In this document: one piece after another, positions 26,729 to 36,106 of the stretch
Layout: every line of letters begins with the position of its first letter
Position numbering within the stretch: the stretch's first letter is position 1
Assembly (NCBI RefSeq): GCF_052076105.1
Contig: NZ_CP197245.1
Location: 3,844,001 to 3,908,000 of the forward strand
Length of the DNA stretch: 64,000 nucleotides
DNA from: Tardiphaga sp052076105
GTDB taxonomy: Bacteria > Pseudomonadota > Alphaproteobacteria > Rhizobiales > Xanthobacteraceae
Direction: 5' to 3'
Notes under the pieces: model-generated
What the model was told of the DNA's origin: nothing
The model's input: the letters and a program-made list of their open reading frames with translations, nothing else
Database searches by the model: none
Translations under genes and position numbers: made by a program

Positions 26729-27562
26729 CTATCGCACGCCGACATCGAACGAATAAGCGACGCCAAGGCCGTAAGTGACCTGATTGGTCGACCCACGGAA
26801 TTTCACCAGCGGACTGTCGGCGATGCTGCCGAGCAGCTTGTCATATTCGACATAGCCGCGCACTTCCCATTGCGGATCGAGCTTGTAACGCAGCTGCGCG
26901 CCCGCACCGACTGAACTCGAACCGCCCTTGGCGTCGTAAACTGGCAAACCTGACGCAAGCGCCTCGATATTGCTGACGCTGAAGTAAGTCTCCGCGTATT
27001 TCGCATCCGTCACCCGGTAGCGCGGGCCGGCAGCAAAGGTCATCCGCTCGTTGAGCGGCACGATCACATCAGCCGAAAAATCCGCGACGATACCCTCGTG
27101 GCCACCGAGACCGCGGCGCAGTTCGGAGCGCAGGCGCAGCCAGTCGAAGGCGTAATATTCGGCAAAACCACCGAGTTCGACGGCGAAATCGACGTCGCGC
27201 AGGCCCCGCAGTTCGCTGTGGTCGGCGGCCTTGCGCGCCGCTTTATAGCTGCCAACCGGACCGGCACGAAAACCGCCAACATCGATCAGGGCGAAACTCG
27301 CATTGTCCCGCATGCTCTTGAAGCGCGCCGGCGTCCCCGCTCGTCGGATCGAGATGATCGGCTTTGGCGCAAGTTCGGAACTCCCGGCGCCTTCATAGGA
27401 TGGTTGCATCTCGCCGCCGATCCCGACGGTCACGGTCCAGCCACCGGAGGCCGAGGGCACGAACGGCACCGACGGCAACATCACCACCGGATCTGCCGCC
27501 ACTGCAACCGCGGGACATGCCAGCACACCGATGATACCGAACAAACGAGGAGACAAAGACAT
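26729..27562 (-). CDS. MipA/OmpV-family outer-membrane protein
   Basis: A 277-residue protein with a signal peptide (about 1-22, cleavage after AVAVAA) and alternating beta-strand pattern consistent with an outer-membrane barrel; it ends with an aromatic-containing strand (VTYGLGVAYSFDVGVR). The MipA/OmpV family includes MltA-interacting and antibiotic-associated porin-like proteins. It has its own upstream region of about 320 bases. Confidence 0.85.
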   Translation of the reverse strand: MSLSPRLFGIIGVLACPAVAVAADPVVMLPSVPFVPSASGGWTVTVGIGGEMQPSYEGAGSSELAPKPIISIRRAGTPARFKSMRDNASFALIDVGGFRAGPVGSYKAARKAADHSELRGLRDVDFAVELGGFAEYYAFDWLRLRSELRRGLGGHEGIVADFSADVIVPLNERMTFAAGPRYRVTDAKYAETYFSVSNIEALASGLPVYDAKGGSSSVGAGAQLRYKLDPQWEVRGYVEYDKLLGSIADSPLVKFRGSTNQVTYGLGVAYSFDVGVR

Positions 27563-27886
27563 CAGATTCCTACTTGGACCGGCGCGGAGTTTCGGTGTGG
27601 CCGCGCTTCAATGCCACATCGCTGCGACTGTCCCGGTGCGACAGGGAGTCACCGCAGCAATGAGAAGATAGCGGGTGCTATCTGTTCTCAAAACTCGCAT
27701 TGGCCAAACGCCGGAGGAATGGATCACCGCCAATAAACCCTATGCCCGCAGTACTTTGCGAGAAATGGCGTTACCCGCAGGATGCCATCACTCACATTTC
27801 GGGACAGCATGACAGTGATATCTGAAGGAATGGATTGCAGCCGTCTGCGGCATCGCGCCGCATTACCGACTTGATAGCGCCGATGC
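27563..27886. other. Intergenic region, mipA-like / acyltransferase
   Basis: This 324-base gap precedes the minus-strand MipA-family gene and follows the minus-strand acyltransferase stop side. It should hold the MipA-family promoter. I see no gene or strong structure in it. Confidence 0.45.
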
Positions 27887-28972
27887 CTACGCCTTCACCG
27901 GCGCGTCGCTTCTCCGCGGGATGAACCGCTGCGTGATCCAGTTGCGCCCCGGCATCTCGATGAAGCGATAGCTCACTTCCGCCAACGCCCAGATGATGGC
28001 GAAACAGACCAGTGACGCAGCGATATAGACAATCTCGGTCTGGCCGAAATGCCGCCAGGTCCTGATCGCAAAGCTCACGAATAGCGGATGGATCAGGTAG
28101 ATCGAATACGAGATGATACCGAGCCGATAGACCAGCGCGTTGCCGAACAAAAGTTGCGCCATCCGGCCGTCACGCGAGAGCACCCCGACCAGCGGGATGT
28201 ACAGCAGATACATCAAGCGATCGCTGGCATCTGCGAGACCGACCGCGATGATGGCGAGGGGCAGTGCGACCACAAGAACGTCCTGCACGCCCGCTGACAG
28301 GCGATCGACCACATCCCCAAAGCGAAAGATCGCAAGGCCCAGCGTGAAGCCTCCCACCGCGCGCAGCAGCGGATAGAGCGAATTGCCGTTGACGACGTCG
28401 AGCGGCCCGCCCGACCCGCGGCCGCTGACGCTCACGGCATAGATGCCGAGCAGCGCCGCGATCACCGCAAGCCCCGCGATCCATTTGCTCCAACGCTGGG
28501 TAGCGGCCATCAGGATCGGCAGCAGCAGATAAGAGCCCATCTCGGCGCTCGCCGCCCAGGCCACACCGATGATCGGAAAAATATAGAGCCCCCAGCCAGT
28601 CATCATCAGCAGGTTGCCGGTCCAGTCCCATGCCGAAAACATCTCCAGCTTCTCGCCGGAGAGGCCAGCCGCGATCTTGGCAACATAGAACAGGCCAATA
28701 ATGAAATAGGCCGGGTACAGCCGCGCGACCCGCTTCAGCATGAAATGCGCGAACGCCTTGCCGGTAAGATGCAGGAACGCGTCGCGATAGGTCAGCGCCA
28801 TCACATAGCCAGACAGCATGAAGAACAGATCGACCAGCAGATAGCCGTAGGGGATACGGAAAAACGAACCGGTACCGCCGGTTGCGAGCTGCACGTCACC
28901 GAAATGATACACGACGATGACAGCGGCGGCGACGCCGCGCACTCCGGTCAACGCCCTGATATCGTCTGCCAT
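27887..28972 (-). CDS. Acyltransferase-3 family membrane protein
   Basis: A 361-residue protein with about ten membrane segments. The N-terminal LTGVRGVAAAVIVVYHFGD carries the Arg and His typical of the acyltransferase-3 (OafB/NodX-like) family, which transfers acyl groups to sugars of O-antigen, Nod factors or exopolysaccharide at the inner membrane. The C-terminal basic tail is cytoplasmic. No polysaccharide genes are adjacent, so the substrate is unknown. Confidence 0.9.
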   Translation of the reverse strand: MADDIRALTGVRGVAAAVIVVYHFGDVQLATGGTGSFFRIPYGYLLVDLFFMLSGYVMALTYRDAFLHLTGKAFAHFMLKRVARLYPAYFIIGLFYVAKIAAGLSGEKLEMFSAWDWTGNLLMMTGWGLYIFPIIGVAWAASAEMGSYLLLPILMAATQRWSKWIAGLAVIAALLGIYAVSVSGRGSGGPLDVVNGNSLYPLLRAVGGFTLGLAIFRFGDVVDRLSAGVQDVLVVALPLAIIAVGLADASDRLMYLLYIPLVGVLSRDGRMAQLLFGNALVYRLGIISYSIYLIHPLFVSFAIRTWRHFGQTEIVYIAASLVCFAIIWALAEVSYRFIEMPGRNWITQRFIPRRSDAPVKA

Positions 28973-29058
28973 CGCAAATGCCCCCGCTTCAGCCGGTTCA
29001 TGTTTAGCGCATGAGCCGCGAGCGAGGAACAGCGTTTAAGAATGCGGGGGACGCGCGA

Positions 29059-29571
29059 TCAGCGCTCGAACGCGGCCTTCAGGCGATTGAGCTGCGGCAC
29101 CAGTGGATTGCCGATCGGGGCATGCGTGGTGGTTGCAGCGTGGATCGAGACGTCGAGGCGACGAACCTTGGTCTGCAGCACCATCGAACGCGCGATCAGG
29201 ATCTGCAGCTGCTCGGGCAATTTGAGCAGCATTTCTTCCGGGCTCGGATCGGCGGCACTGAGCTTCACCTTGGTCTTTTCGCGATTGGCCTGGGTCAGCG
29301 TCATTTCGCCTTCCTTCACCGCTCGGTGCAGCAGCAGCCACGAGGCCAGCTGCATCAGGCGCGTGGTGAGGCGCATGCTCTCGGTGGCGTAGGTCAGGCT
29401 TACGGAGCGATCCAGAGCCTTCGCCTCGGTACGACCGACGCCGTCAAGATAGGACGCGGTCTCTTCGACCAGATCCATCCCCTCGCGAAACAAGGCGCCG
29501 AAGGCAGCAGAATTGGTCAGCCGCTCGCTGAACTGAACGAGAGCGGGTTCGCTGTGCAAACGATCCGACAT
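29059..29571 (-). CDS. rcdA: RcdA-like protein (DUF1465)
   Basis: About 170 residues, helical, matching the DUF1465 family that includes Caulobacter RcdA, an adaptor that helps ClpXP degrade the cell-cycle regulator CtrA. Conserved-looking segments are LTYATESMRLTTRLMQLASWLL and the variable C-terminal tail. I prefer the ATG at 29571 (MSDRLH) over 29589, since the first six codons look like leader. It is monocistronic with about 460 bases upstream that contain a candidate small RNA on the same strand. Confidence 0.85.
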   Translation of the reverse strand: MSDRLHSEPALVQFSERLTNSAAFGALFREGMDLVEETASYLDGVGRTEAKALDRSVSLTYATESMRLTTRLMQLASWLLLHRAVKEGEMTLTQANREKTKVKLSAADPSPEEMLLKLPEQLQILIARSMVLQTKVRRLDVSIHAATTTHAPIGNPLVPQLNRLKAAFER

Positions 29572-29743
29572 AGTTAACGCCTCACGCAAATGGTTTCGCA
29601 GCCAGCTCTGAGCGGCGGGCTTATGATGAACAAATCATTACGCGTGCGTGCGTGAGAGTCCAGCGGCGTAAAATTAAAGAAGTATTTATGGTTTCCAACG
29701 CGATTGAACGATCGCGGACGCCCCGAATGGGGACAGACGTACC

Positions 29744-29769
29744 AAAAAAGAGCCGCCGTTTCCGGCGGC
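29744..29769 (-). terminator. Intrinsic terminator of the candidate small RNA
   Basis: On the minus strand GCCGCCG-GAAA-CGGCGGC (29769-29752 region) is followed by TCTTTTTT. It lies upstream of rcdA, about 280 bases past the end of the DUF1192 gene, so it has no obvious protein-coding transcript to end. Confidence 0.85.
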
Positions 29770-29839
29770 TTTAAAGTTGATAACAGGGAGGCGTCAAACA
29801 GAGTGGACAGGAGCCACTCGGTGTCCAAACAAGGACAAT
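29744..29839 (-). ncRNA. Candidate trans-acting small RNA with anti-Shine-Dalgarno loops
   Basis: On the minus strand a promoter-like TTACGC (29874-29869), a 17-base spacer and CATATT (29851-29846) precede about 96 bases of structured sequence. It folds as TGTCC..GGACA, then GAGTGG-CTCCTGT-CCACTC (29819-29801) with CTCCT exposed in the loop, then an open linker containing CCTCCC (29791-29786), then a strong terminator. CU-rich loops facing ribosome-binding sites are a hallmark of several alphaproteobacterial sRNA families. I cannot name the family. No open frame of note lies here. Confidence 0.6.
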
Positions 29840-29993
29840 TTGAGTAATATGCGAGAAAGCTTAATTGCGCGTAAATGCGCGGGCTTTCTTCACGATCCGT
29901 TTGCCATGTGAAGTATCGCGATGTGTCCCGGATTGGGACGCTCGCGGGAGTATGATTGAATTGAATGAAGGCCGCACACGAACTTCACCTGCT

Positions 29994-30041
29994 GTCGTCA
30001 CCCGGCTCGACCGGGTACCCCGGTACGTTCAGGCTGACGAC
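29994..30041. repeat. Intergenic palindromic element upstream of the sRNA
   Basis: Outer arms GTCGTCA (29994-30000) and TGACGAC (30035-30041) enclose ACCCGG-CTCGA-CCGGGT (30000-30016) and GTACCCCGGTAC. The CCCGGCTYGACCGGG core resembles dispersed palindromes in Bradyrhizobium-type genomes and is related to the element at 51210-51239. Confidence 0.55.
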
Positions 30042-30048
30042 ACCGACT

Positions 30049-30240
30049 TCACGACTTGAAGAATCGATCCGCCGCGTCGCGCGTCGCACGCTTCAAGGTC
30101 ATGCTCGATTGCAGCCGCGTGATCTCGCCATTGAGCAGCGCGATCCGGTCTGCGAGTTCTTCCACCGATAGCAGGGAAAGATCCTGCCCGATCTCGTGGC
30201 TGACCTTCTTCTTCGACTTGTCGTCGTCGTCGATCGCCAT
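30049..30240 (-). CDS. DUF1192 family small protein
   Basis: A 63-residue acidic-then-helical protein. The segment LLSVEELADRIALLNGEITRLQ is the DUF1192 core, a short coiled coil found across Rhizobiales. It is divergent from the quinone oxidoreductase gene. No function is known. There is no membrane segment or signal peptide. Confidence 0.8.
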   Translation of the reverse strand: MAIDDDDKSKKKVSHEIGQDLSLLSVEELADRIALLNGEITRLQSSMTLKRATRDAADRFFKS

Positions 30241-30348
30241 TGGGGCCCTCCCCGTCTCAAGTTCAAATATGCACCGGATGTTGCCAGCACTGATCCGGCT
30301 GTTTAATCAGATCGCCAGTCGACATCCCGCACGCCGCAAGGACAAATC

Positions 30349-31344
30349 ATGGAAAAGCTGCCCGCGCAAATGACCGTTGTTGGTATCAGCAAACCGGGCG
30401 GCCCCGAGGTGTTGATTCCCGAAACACGTCCGGTTCCGAAACCAGGTCCCGGCGAAATTCTGGTCAAGGTCGCCGCCGCCGGCGTTAATCGGCCCGACGT
30501 GGCGCAGCGTTCCGGCAGCTATCCGCCGCCGCCCGGCGCCAGCGACCTGCCCGGCCTCGAAATTTCCGGTGAAGTCGTCGCTCTCGGCGAGGGCGCCACC
30601 AAACACAAGCTCGGTGACAAGGTGATGTCGCTGGTCGCCGGCGGTGGCTACGCGCAATATTGCATCGCGCAAGACGCGCAGGCGATGACCGTCCCCGAAG
30701 GCTTCTCGATGACGGAAGCCGGCGCCACCGCCGAAACCCTGATGACCGTCTGGCACAATGTGTTTGAGCGCGGCGGACTGCAGCCCGGCGAAACCGTGCT
30801 GATCCATGGCGGCTCCTCCGGCATCGGCACCATGGCGATCCAGCTCGCCAAGGCGCTCGGTTCCAAGGTGATCGTTACGGTCGGCTCGCAGGACAAGGTC
30901 GATGCCTGCCTCAAGCTCGGAGCCGATCACGCCATCAACTACAAGACCGAGGATTTCGTCGAACGCGTCAAGGAGATCACCAAGACCGGCGTCGAGCTGA
31001 TCCTCGACATGGTGGGCGCGGACTATGTGGAGAAGAATTTCGACGCCGCCGCTGTCGATGGCCGCATCGTGCAGATTGCGGTGCTGAATGGGCCGAAAGC
31101 CACAATCAACGCCGCCAAGATCATGGTGAAGCGGCTGCACTATACCGGCTCGACTTTGCGGCCCCGCACCAATGCCGACAAGGCCGCCATGGTCCGGGCG
31201 ATCGAGGCCAATGTCCTGCCACTGCTCAAGGCCGGCAAGGTTAAGCCCCTGATGGACAGCACTTTCCCGCTGGAAAAGGCTGCAGACGCGCATAAACGCA
31301 TGGAAACCAGCGCACATATTGGCAAAATTGTGTTGGTCGTTTAG
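30349..31344 (+). CDS. NAD(P)H quinone oxidoreductase, zeta-crystallin/PIG3-like
   Basis: A 331-residue member of the medium-chain dehydrogenase/reductase superfamily. The N-terminal catalytic domain shows PGPGEILVKVAAAGVNRPD, and the Rossmann domain has HGGSSGIGTMAIQLAKALG at about 145-163. No zinc-binding cysteines of the alcohol-dehydrogenase branch are seen. It likely reduces quinones with NADPH in the cytosol. It is preceded by a plausible AAGGA ribosome site and stands alone. Confidence 0.92.
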   Translation: MEKLPAQMTVVGISKPGGPEVLIPETRPVPKPGPGEILVKVAAAGVNRPDVAQRSGSYPPPPGASDLPGLEISGEVVALGEGATKHKLGDKVMSLVAGGGYAQYCIAQDAQAMTVPEGFSMTEAGATAETLMTVWHNVFERGGLQPGETVLIHGGSSGIGTMAIQLAKALGSKVIVTVGSQDKVDACLKLGADHAINYKTEDFVERVKEITKTGVELILDMVGADYVEKNFDAAAVDGRIVQIAVLNGPKATINAAKIMVKRLHYTGSTLRPRTNADKAAMVRAIEANVLPLLKAGKVKPLMDSTFPLEKAADAHKRMETSAHIGKIVLVV

Positions 31345-31461
31345 GGCTGGAGAACAGCCGGAAACCCTTTGATTTATCTCGCTTTCATGTCATTTATCGC
31401 GCGTCGGGAAATGGCCCTGCTTCTGCGTGACGCAGGGTCGATGTTTTGTTGATCGCGGAGA

Positions 31462-34344
31462 ATGACATTGCGTTTGATCAGGTGGCTCGCGCCGCTCGCG
31501 CTCGGCCTGATGATTGTTGTTGCCGCAGCACCGGCACAGGCTGTTGACGCTGTCAGCGTCCGCGGTGATGCGCCCGCAATCGATCTCACCGGCATTCTCG
31601 AATATCAGCACAGCGACACCGACCGCATCCAGGTCTCCACCGCACCCGGCACCGACGGCATCGTTCGCCGCATCGAAGTGCGTGGCCGCGAAGCCGGCCA
31701 GAACTGGGTGGTGTTCGCGCTCGCCAACAACACCGACGATCAGCTCGATCGCCTGATCGTCGCGCCGCATTATCGCATCGTGTCGTCCGGCCTGCTCTGG
31801 CCCGATCTTGGCCTGTCGCGCATTGCGACGATCACGCCGTCGACCGGGGATCGTCCCGAACGTCAGGATAGCGCCACCGCAGATATCTTCCGCGTCACTC
31901 TCGATCCCGGCGCTGTCATCACCTTCGTCGCCGAACTGCGCACCAACAAGCTGCCGCAGCTCTATCTGTGGGAGCCGGAAGCCTACAAGGACAAGGTCAA
32001 CTCCTTCACGCTGTATCAGGGCATCGTCATCGGCATCTCCGGCCTGCTGGCATTGGTGCTGACGATCCTGTTCGTGGTGAAGGGCAGCATCATGTTCCCG
32101 GCTGCCGCGGCGCTGGCCTGGGCTGTGCTCGTCTATATCGGTGTCGACTTCGGCTTCTGGGGCAAGGTGCTCGACATGTCCCAGGGCGCCGAGCGCGTCT
32201 GGCGCGCCTCGGGTGAAGCGATCCTGGCGGCGACGCTGCTGGTGTTCCTGTTTGCCTATCTCAATCTCAGTCGATGGCATGTACGCTACTCGCACATCAC
32301 GCTGGGTTGGCTCGCCTTTCTCGGCTCTCTCGTCGGTCTGGCGCTGTTCGATCCTGCTGTCGCCTCAGGCATCGCGCGCATCTCACTGGTGCTGATTGCC
32401 TTCGCCGGCTTTGCCCTGATCGTCTATCTCTCCACCCACGGCTTCGATCGCGCGGTGTTGTTGATCCCGACCTGGTTCCTGCTCGTCGTATGGGTCGTCG
32501 CCGCGGGTATGACTGTCGCCGGCAGTGTCACCAATGACATCGTCGGCCCGGCGCTGCTCGGCGGCCTCGTGCTGATCGTGATGCTGATCGGCTTCACGGT
32601 CATGCAGCATGCTTTCGCAGGCGGTGGCGCCACCAATGGCATCGTCTCGGACGTCGAGCGCCGCGCGCTGGCGCTGACCGGCTCCGGCGACCTGATCTGG
32701 GACTGGGACGTCTCCGCCGACAAGGTATTCACCTCGCCCGAGACCGAAGCGCTGCTCGGCCTCAAGCGCGGCACGCTGGAGGGCCCTGCTGCAAGCTGGC
32801 TCGAAGTACTGCATCCGCTCGATCAGGACCGCTTCCGCGCTGCCCTCGACAGCGTGCTCGACCAGCGCCGTGGCCGCCTGGTGCAGGACTTCCGCCTGCG
32901 CACGCCCGACGGCCACTTCATGTGGTTCGCGCTTAAGGCGCGCCCGGTGGTCGGCTCCGACGGTGAAGTCTCGCGCGTGGTCGGCACCCTCACCGACGTG
33001 ACCGAGATCAAGAACGCTGAAGAGCGCATGCTCCACGACAGCGTGCATGACAACCTGACCGGCCTGCCGAACCGTAAGCTGTTCATCGATCGCCTGAACG
33101 CAGTGGCGAATTTCTCCAAGACCGTGCCGACGATGCGCCCGACCATCATGGTGATCGATCTCGACCGCTTCAAACAGGTCAACGATTCCGTCGGCATCGC
33201 CGTCGGCGACTCGATCCTTCTGACGCTGGCCCGCCGCCTCACCCGCATCCTGAAACCGCAGGATACGCTGGCCCGCCTCGCCGGCGACCAGTTCGGCCTG
33301 ATCCTGATGTCGGAGCAGGACGCAGCCAAGATCACTGCTTTCGCCGAAACCATCCGCAAGACCATCCGCGCCCCGATCGCCTTCAACGACCGCGAGATCT
33401 TCCTCACGGCATCGATCGGCCTGGCGCTGAGCGATCCCGCTGTGCCCCTGACTGACGAGCTCATCAAGGACGCCGAGCTCGCGATGTATCATTCGAAACG
33501 GATCGGCGGCGACCGTATCGATGTCTACAAACCGGCGATGCGCGCCCGCAAGACAGACCGCCTGACGCTCGAATCTGAGTTGCGTCGCGCCATCGAGCGC
33601 CAGGAAATCACCATCCTGTACCAGCCCATCGTCCGGCTGGAAGATCGCTCCATCGCCGGTTTCGAAGCGCTGGCGCGCTGGGATCATCCCAAGCTCGGTC
33701 GCATGTCGCCGTCGGAATTCATCGCAATCGCCGAGGAGATCGGCCTGATCATCGATCTTGGCATGTTCGTGATGGATCAGACCGCACGACAACTCGCGAT
33801 CTGGCAGCGCGCGATGCGCTCGCGTGAACCGATCTTCGCCAGCGTCAACGTGTCCTCGCGGCAGCTGCTGCGCCACGACCTCCTGCATGACATCCGCACC
33901 GTGCTGTCTCGCTCGTCAGTCGCTCGTGGCACGCTGAAGCTCGAACTCACGGAATCGCTGGTGATGGAAAATCCGGAACATGCAGCGCAGATGCTGCACC
34001 GGATTCGCGAACTCGGTACGGGCCTTTCGCTCGACGACTTCGGCACCGGCCACTCGTCGCTATCTTATCTGCAGCGTTTCCCGTTCGACACGCTGAAGAT
34101 CGATCAGTCTTTCGTCCGCACCACCTCGCGCGGCACCCGCCCGGTGATCCTCAAATCCATCATCGCGATGGCGCACGACCTTGGCATGGATGTCGTGGCA
34201 GAGGGCGTCGAGACGGACTCGGATGCGGTGGAAATGTATCAGCTCGGCTGCGAATACGCGCAGGGCTTCGCCTTTGGCGAGCCGATGGATGCGGATGCCG
34301 CGATGCGCATGCTGACGGAAGAGCGATTGGAAGCGGCGAGCTGA
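31462..34344 (+). CDS. Membrane-bound PAS-GGDEF-EAL protein (probable c-di-GMP phosphodiesterase)
   Basis: A 960-residue protein with a signal-like N-terminus (1-27), a periplasmic domain (about 30-190), seven or so membrane helices (about 195-385), a PAS sensor (about 395-510), a GGDEF domain and an EAL domain. The GGDEF signature is AGDQF at 607-611, so diguanylate cyclase activity is unlikely. The EAL motif is intact (Glu735), with downstream ELTESL, DDFGTG, KIDQSF and EGVET, so c-di-GMP hydrolysis is likely, possibly tuned by the degenerate GGDEF. The layout recalls 7TMR-DISM sensors. It is monocistronic. Confidence 0.92.
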   Translation: MTLRLIRWLAPLALGLMIVVAAAPAQAVDAVSVRGDAPAIDLTGILEYQHSDTDRIQVSTAPGTDGIVRRIEVRGREAGQNWVVFALANNTDDQLDRLIVAPHYRIVSSGLLWPDLGLSRIATITPSTGDRPERQDSATADIFRVTLDPGAVITFVAELRTNKLPQLYLWEPEAYKDKVNSFTLYQGIVIGISGLLALVLTILFVVKGSIMFPAAAALAWAVLVYIGVDFGFWGKVLDMSQGAERVWRASGEAILAATLLVFLFAYLNLSRWHVRYSHITLGWLAFLGSLVGLALFDPAVASGIARISLVLIAFAGFALIVYLSTHGFDRAVLLIPTWFLLVVWVVAAGMTVAGSVTNDIVGPALLGGLVLIVMLIGFTVMQHAFAGGGATNGIVSDVERRALALTGSGDLIWDWDVSADKVFTSPETEALLGLKRGTLEGPAASWLEVLHPLDQDRFRAALDSVLDQRRGRLVQDFRLRTPDGHFMWFALKARPVVGSDGEVSRVVGTLTDVTEIKNAEERMLHDSVHDNLTGLPNRKLFIDRLNAVANFSKTVPTMRPTIMVIDLDRFKQVNDSVGIAVGDSILLTLARRLTRILKPQDTLARLAGDQFGLILMSEQDAAKITAFAETIRKTIRAPIAFNDREIFLTASIGLALSDPAVPLTDELIKDAELAMYHSKRIGGDRIDVYKPAMRARKTDRLTLESELRRAIERQEITILYQPIVRLEDRSIAGFEALARWDHPKLGRMSPSEFIAIAEEIGLIIDLGMFVMDQTARQLAIWQRAMRSREPIFASVNVSSRQLLRHDLLHDIRTVLSRSSVARGTLKLELTESLVMENPEHAAQMLHRIRELGTGLSLDDFGTGHSSLSYLQRFPFDTLKIDQSFVRTTSRGTRPVILKSIIAMAHDLGMDVVAEGVETDSDAVEMYQLGCEYAQGFAFGEPMDADAAMRMLTEERLEAAS

Positions 34345-34475
34345 CACGAGCCGGATACCGCTCGTAAACCATACTTGCGCACCTGCGACCTCTTGCCGTC
34401 TGCAAGGAAAGAGTGTGCGAGTCGCATTTAGCAATTCGGCAAGATTAACTCGATAGGCAAGCACCATATTCATCT

Positions 34476-36104
34476 GTGGTTGCATCGCTCATCGTGACGT
34501 CAATTTCCACCCATGAACTCCCATTTCTGGCGGACGCCGCGGCTGCGGCCCCGCATCCCCATGACCGGCTTCGGCCGTTTTTGGTCGTGGCGGGCGCGAT
34601 GGCGATCGGCGCAGTCTACGCCGGATGGGCCGGCGAGGATGCCAATTGGGATTGGCAGAATTATCACGAATACAACGTCTGGGCGTTGCTCAATGGCCGT
34701 TACGATCACGATGTAATCCCACCGGGCTTCCAGACCCACTTCAACCCGATTATCTACTTCCCTTGGTACTATCTCCGTCACGCGCTGCCCCCGGCTATTG
34801 CCGGGATGACCATGGGCGCGGTGCATGGCCTCAACCTCGTGCTTATCTACTGGCTGTCCCGGATCGTGCTCGGGCACGCAGCCAATGTGATGACGGTTGT
34901 CGCTGCGTTGCTGCTGGCTGCGCTGGGGCCGATGACGCTGTCGGAAGTCGGCACCAGTTTTTCCGACATTCTCACTGCGATCCCGATTATCGCCGGGCTG
35001 GCACTGATGCTGGCTACCGATGAGCCGCGACCGATACGTTACATCGTCGCAGGACTTTTGGTCGGCCTCGCGCTCGGCTTCAAACTCACCAACATCGTCT
35101 TCGCAATTGGCTTGGCGGGCGCCGCACTTGCTGCCGCACGCCCTCTGGTGGCCGTGACCTGCCTCGCCATCGGCGGCGCGATCGGCACGATCATGACGGG
35201 CGGCGTCTGGAGCCTGATGCTGTGGCGTGAATTCGGCAATCCGTTCTTTCCGTTGCTGAATAGTCTGTTTCCCTCGCCGGAGATGCGAGAGATTACGCTG
35301 CTCGACCGCCAGTTCATTCCGAACGGAATTCTGGATGGCCTAGCCTATCCGTTTTATTGGCTCGTCGGAAATTTCCGCAGCTCAGAACTGCCGTTTCGCG
35401 ACGCACGCTTTGCGATGCTATGCGTGCTGCTTCCGATCGCCTTCATTGCTCAAATGAGGCATGCGCGCGCTATTTTTTCGCGGCGCGACTCGCAGCTCCT
35501 GATCTTCTTTGTCACGTCTTATGCGGTCTGGCTGATTTTGTTCTCGATCCAGCGCTATGCCGTCGCACTGGAATTGCTGACCGGGCCACTGATCGTGCTG
35601 TTGCTGGTACGCATCGTCACGGCATTCCGCTCGACCGCCCCCATCCATCCTGTCGGCCAGCACGCAAGCCGCTCGATCTTCATCATTGCAGCGATCACCG
35701 CTGCATGGTCGCAGCCAACCGACTGGTGGCGACGACCATGGTCAAATCCATATGCGCCAATGATTTCATCGCGGCTTTCACAGCCCGCGACCTATCTGTT
35801 GCTCGACAAGCCGCTGGCTTTCGTCGCACCGCTCCTGCCTGCTGGATCCCGCTTTTATACGATTGCCGATCTCGCTTTGCCGATCCTGCCTGCCGGCAAA
35901 TACGATAATCGCATTCGAGCGGGTTTGAAGGAGCCGTTGCCCGGCGGCGTGTGGGAGATGCACATCAAAGGCCGGCCGTTCCCTGCAGAAGCACTGGCTG
36001 CCTATGACCTGATGATCGATGCATCACAGCCCTGCGTGGAGATCGAAGGTGCCCAACTGGGCTCCACTAACGTGGCGTGTCCGTTGCGCTCCACCGGCTC
36101 CTGA
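34476..36104 (+). CDS. Polytopic membrane protein, glycosyltransferase (GT-C) like
   Basis: A 542-residue protein with ten or more hydrophobic helices and a C-terminal soluble part (about 430-540). After the first helix comes GWAGEDANWDWQNYHEYNVWALLNG, an acidic periplasmic loop of the kind that binds polyprenyl-sugar donors in GT-C enzymes. I cannot assign a defined family. The start is GTG 34476 or GTG 34494; neither has a strong ribosome site. It converges on yqgE with a two-base gap. A glycan-modifying role is inference. Confidence 0.7.
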   Translation: MVASLIVTSISTHELPFLADAAAAAPHPHDRLRPFLVVAGAMAIGAVYAGWAGEDANWDWQNYHEYNVWALLNGRYDHDVIPPGFQTHFNPIIYFPWYYLRHALPPAIAGMTMGAVHGLNLVLIYWLSRIVLGHAANVMTVVAALLLAALGPMTLSEVGTSFSDILTAIPIIAGLALMLATDEPRPIRYIVAGLLVGLALGFKLTNIVFAIGLAGAALAAARPLVAVTCLAIGGAIGTIMTGGVWSLMLWREFGNPFFPLLNSLFPSPEMREITLLDRQFIPNGILDGLAYPFYWLVGNFRSSELPFRDARFAMLCVLLPIAFIAQMRHARAIFSRRDSQLLIFFVTSYAVWLILFSIQRYAVALELLTGPLIVLLLVRIVTAFRSTAPIHPVGQHASRSIFIIAAITAAWSQPTDWWRRPWSNPYAPMISSRLSQPATYLLLDKPLAFVAPLLPAGSRFYTIADLALPILPAGKYDNRIRAGLKEPLPGGVWEMHIKGRPFPAEALAAYDLMIDASQPCVEIEGAQLGSTNVACPLRSTGS

Positions 36105-36106
36105 CG

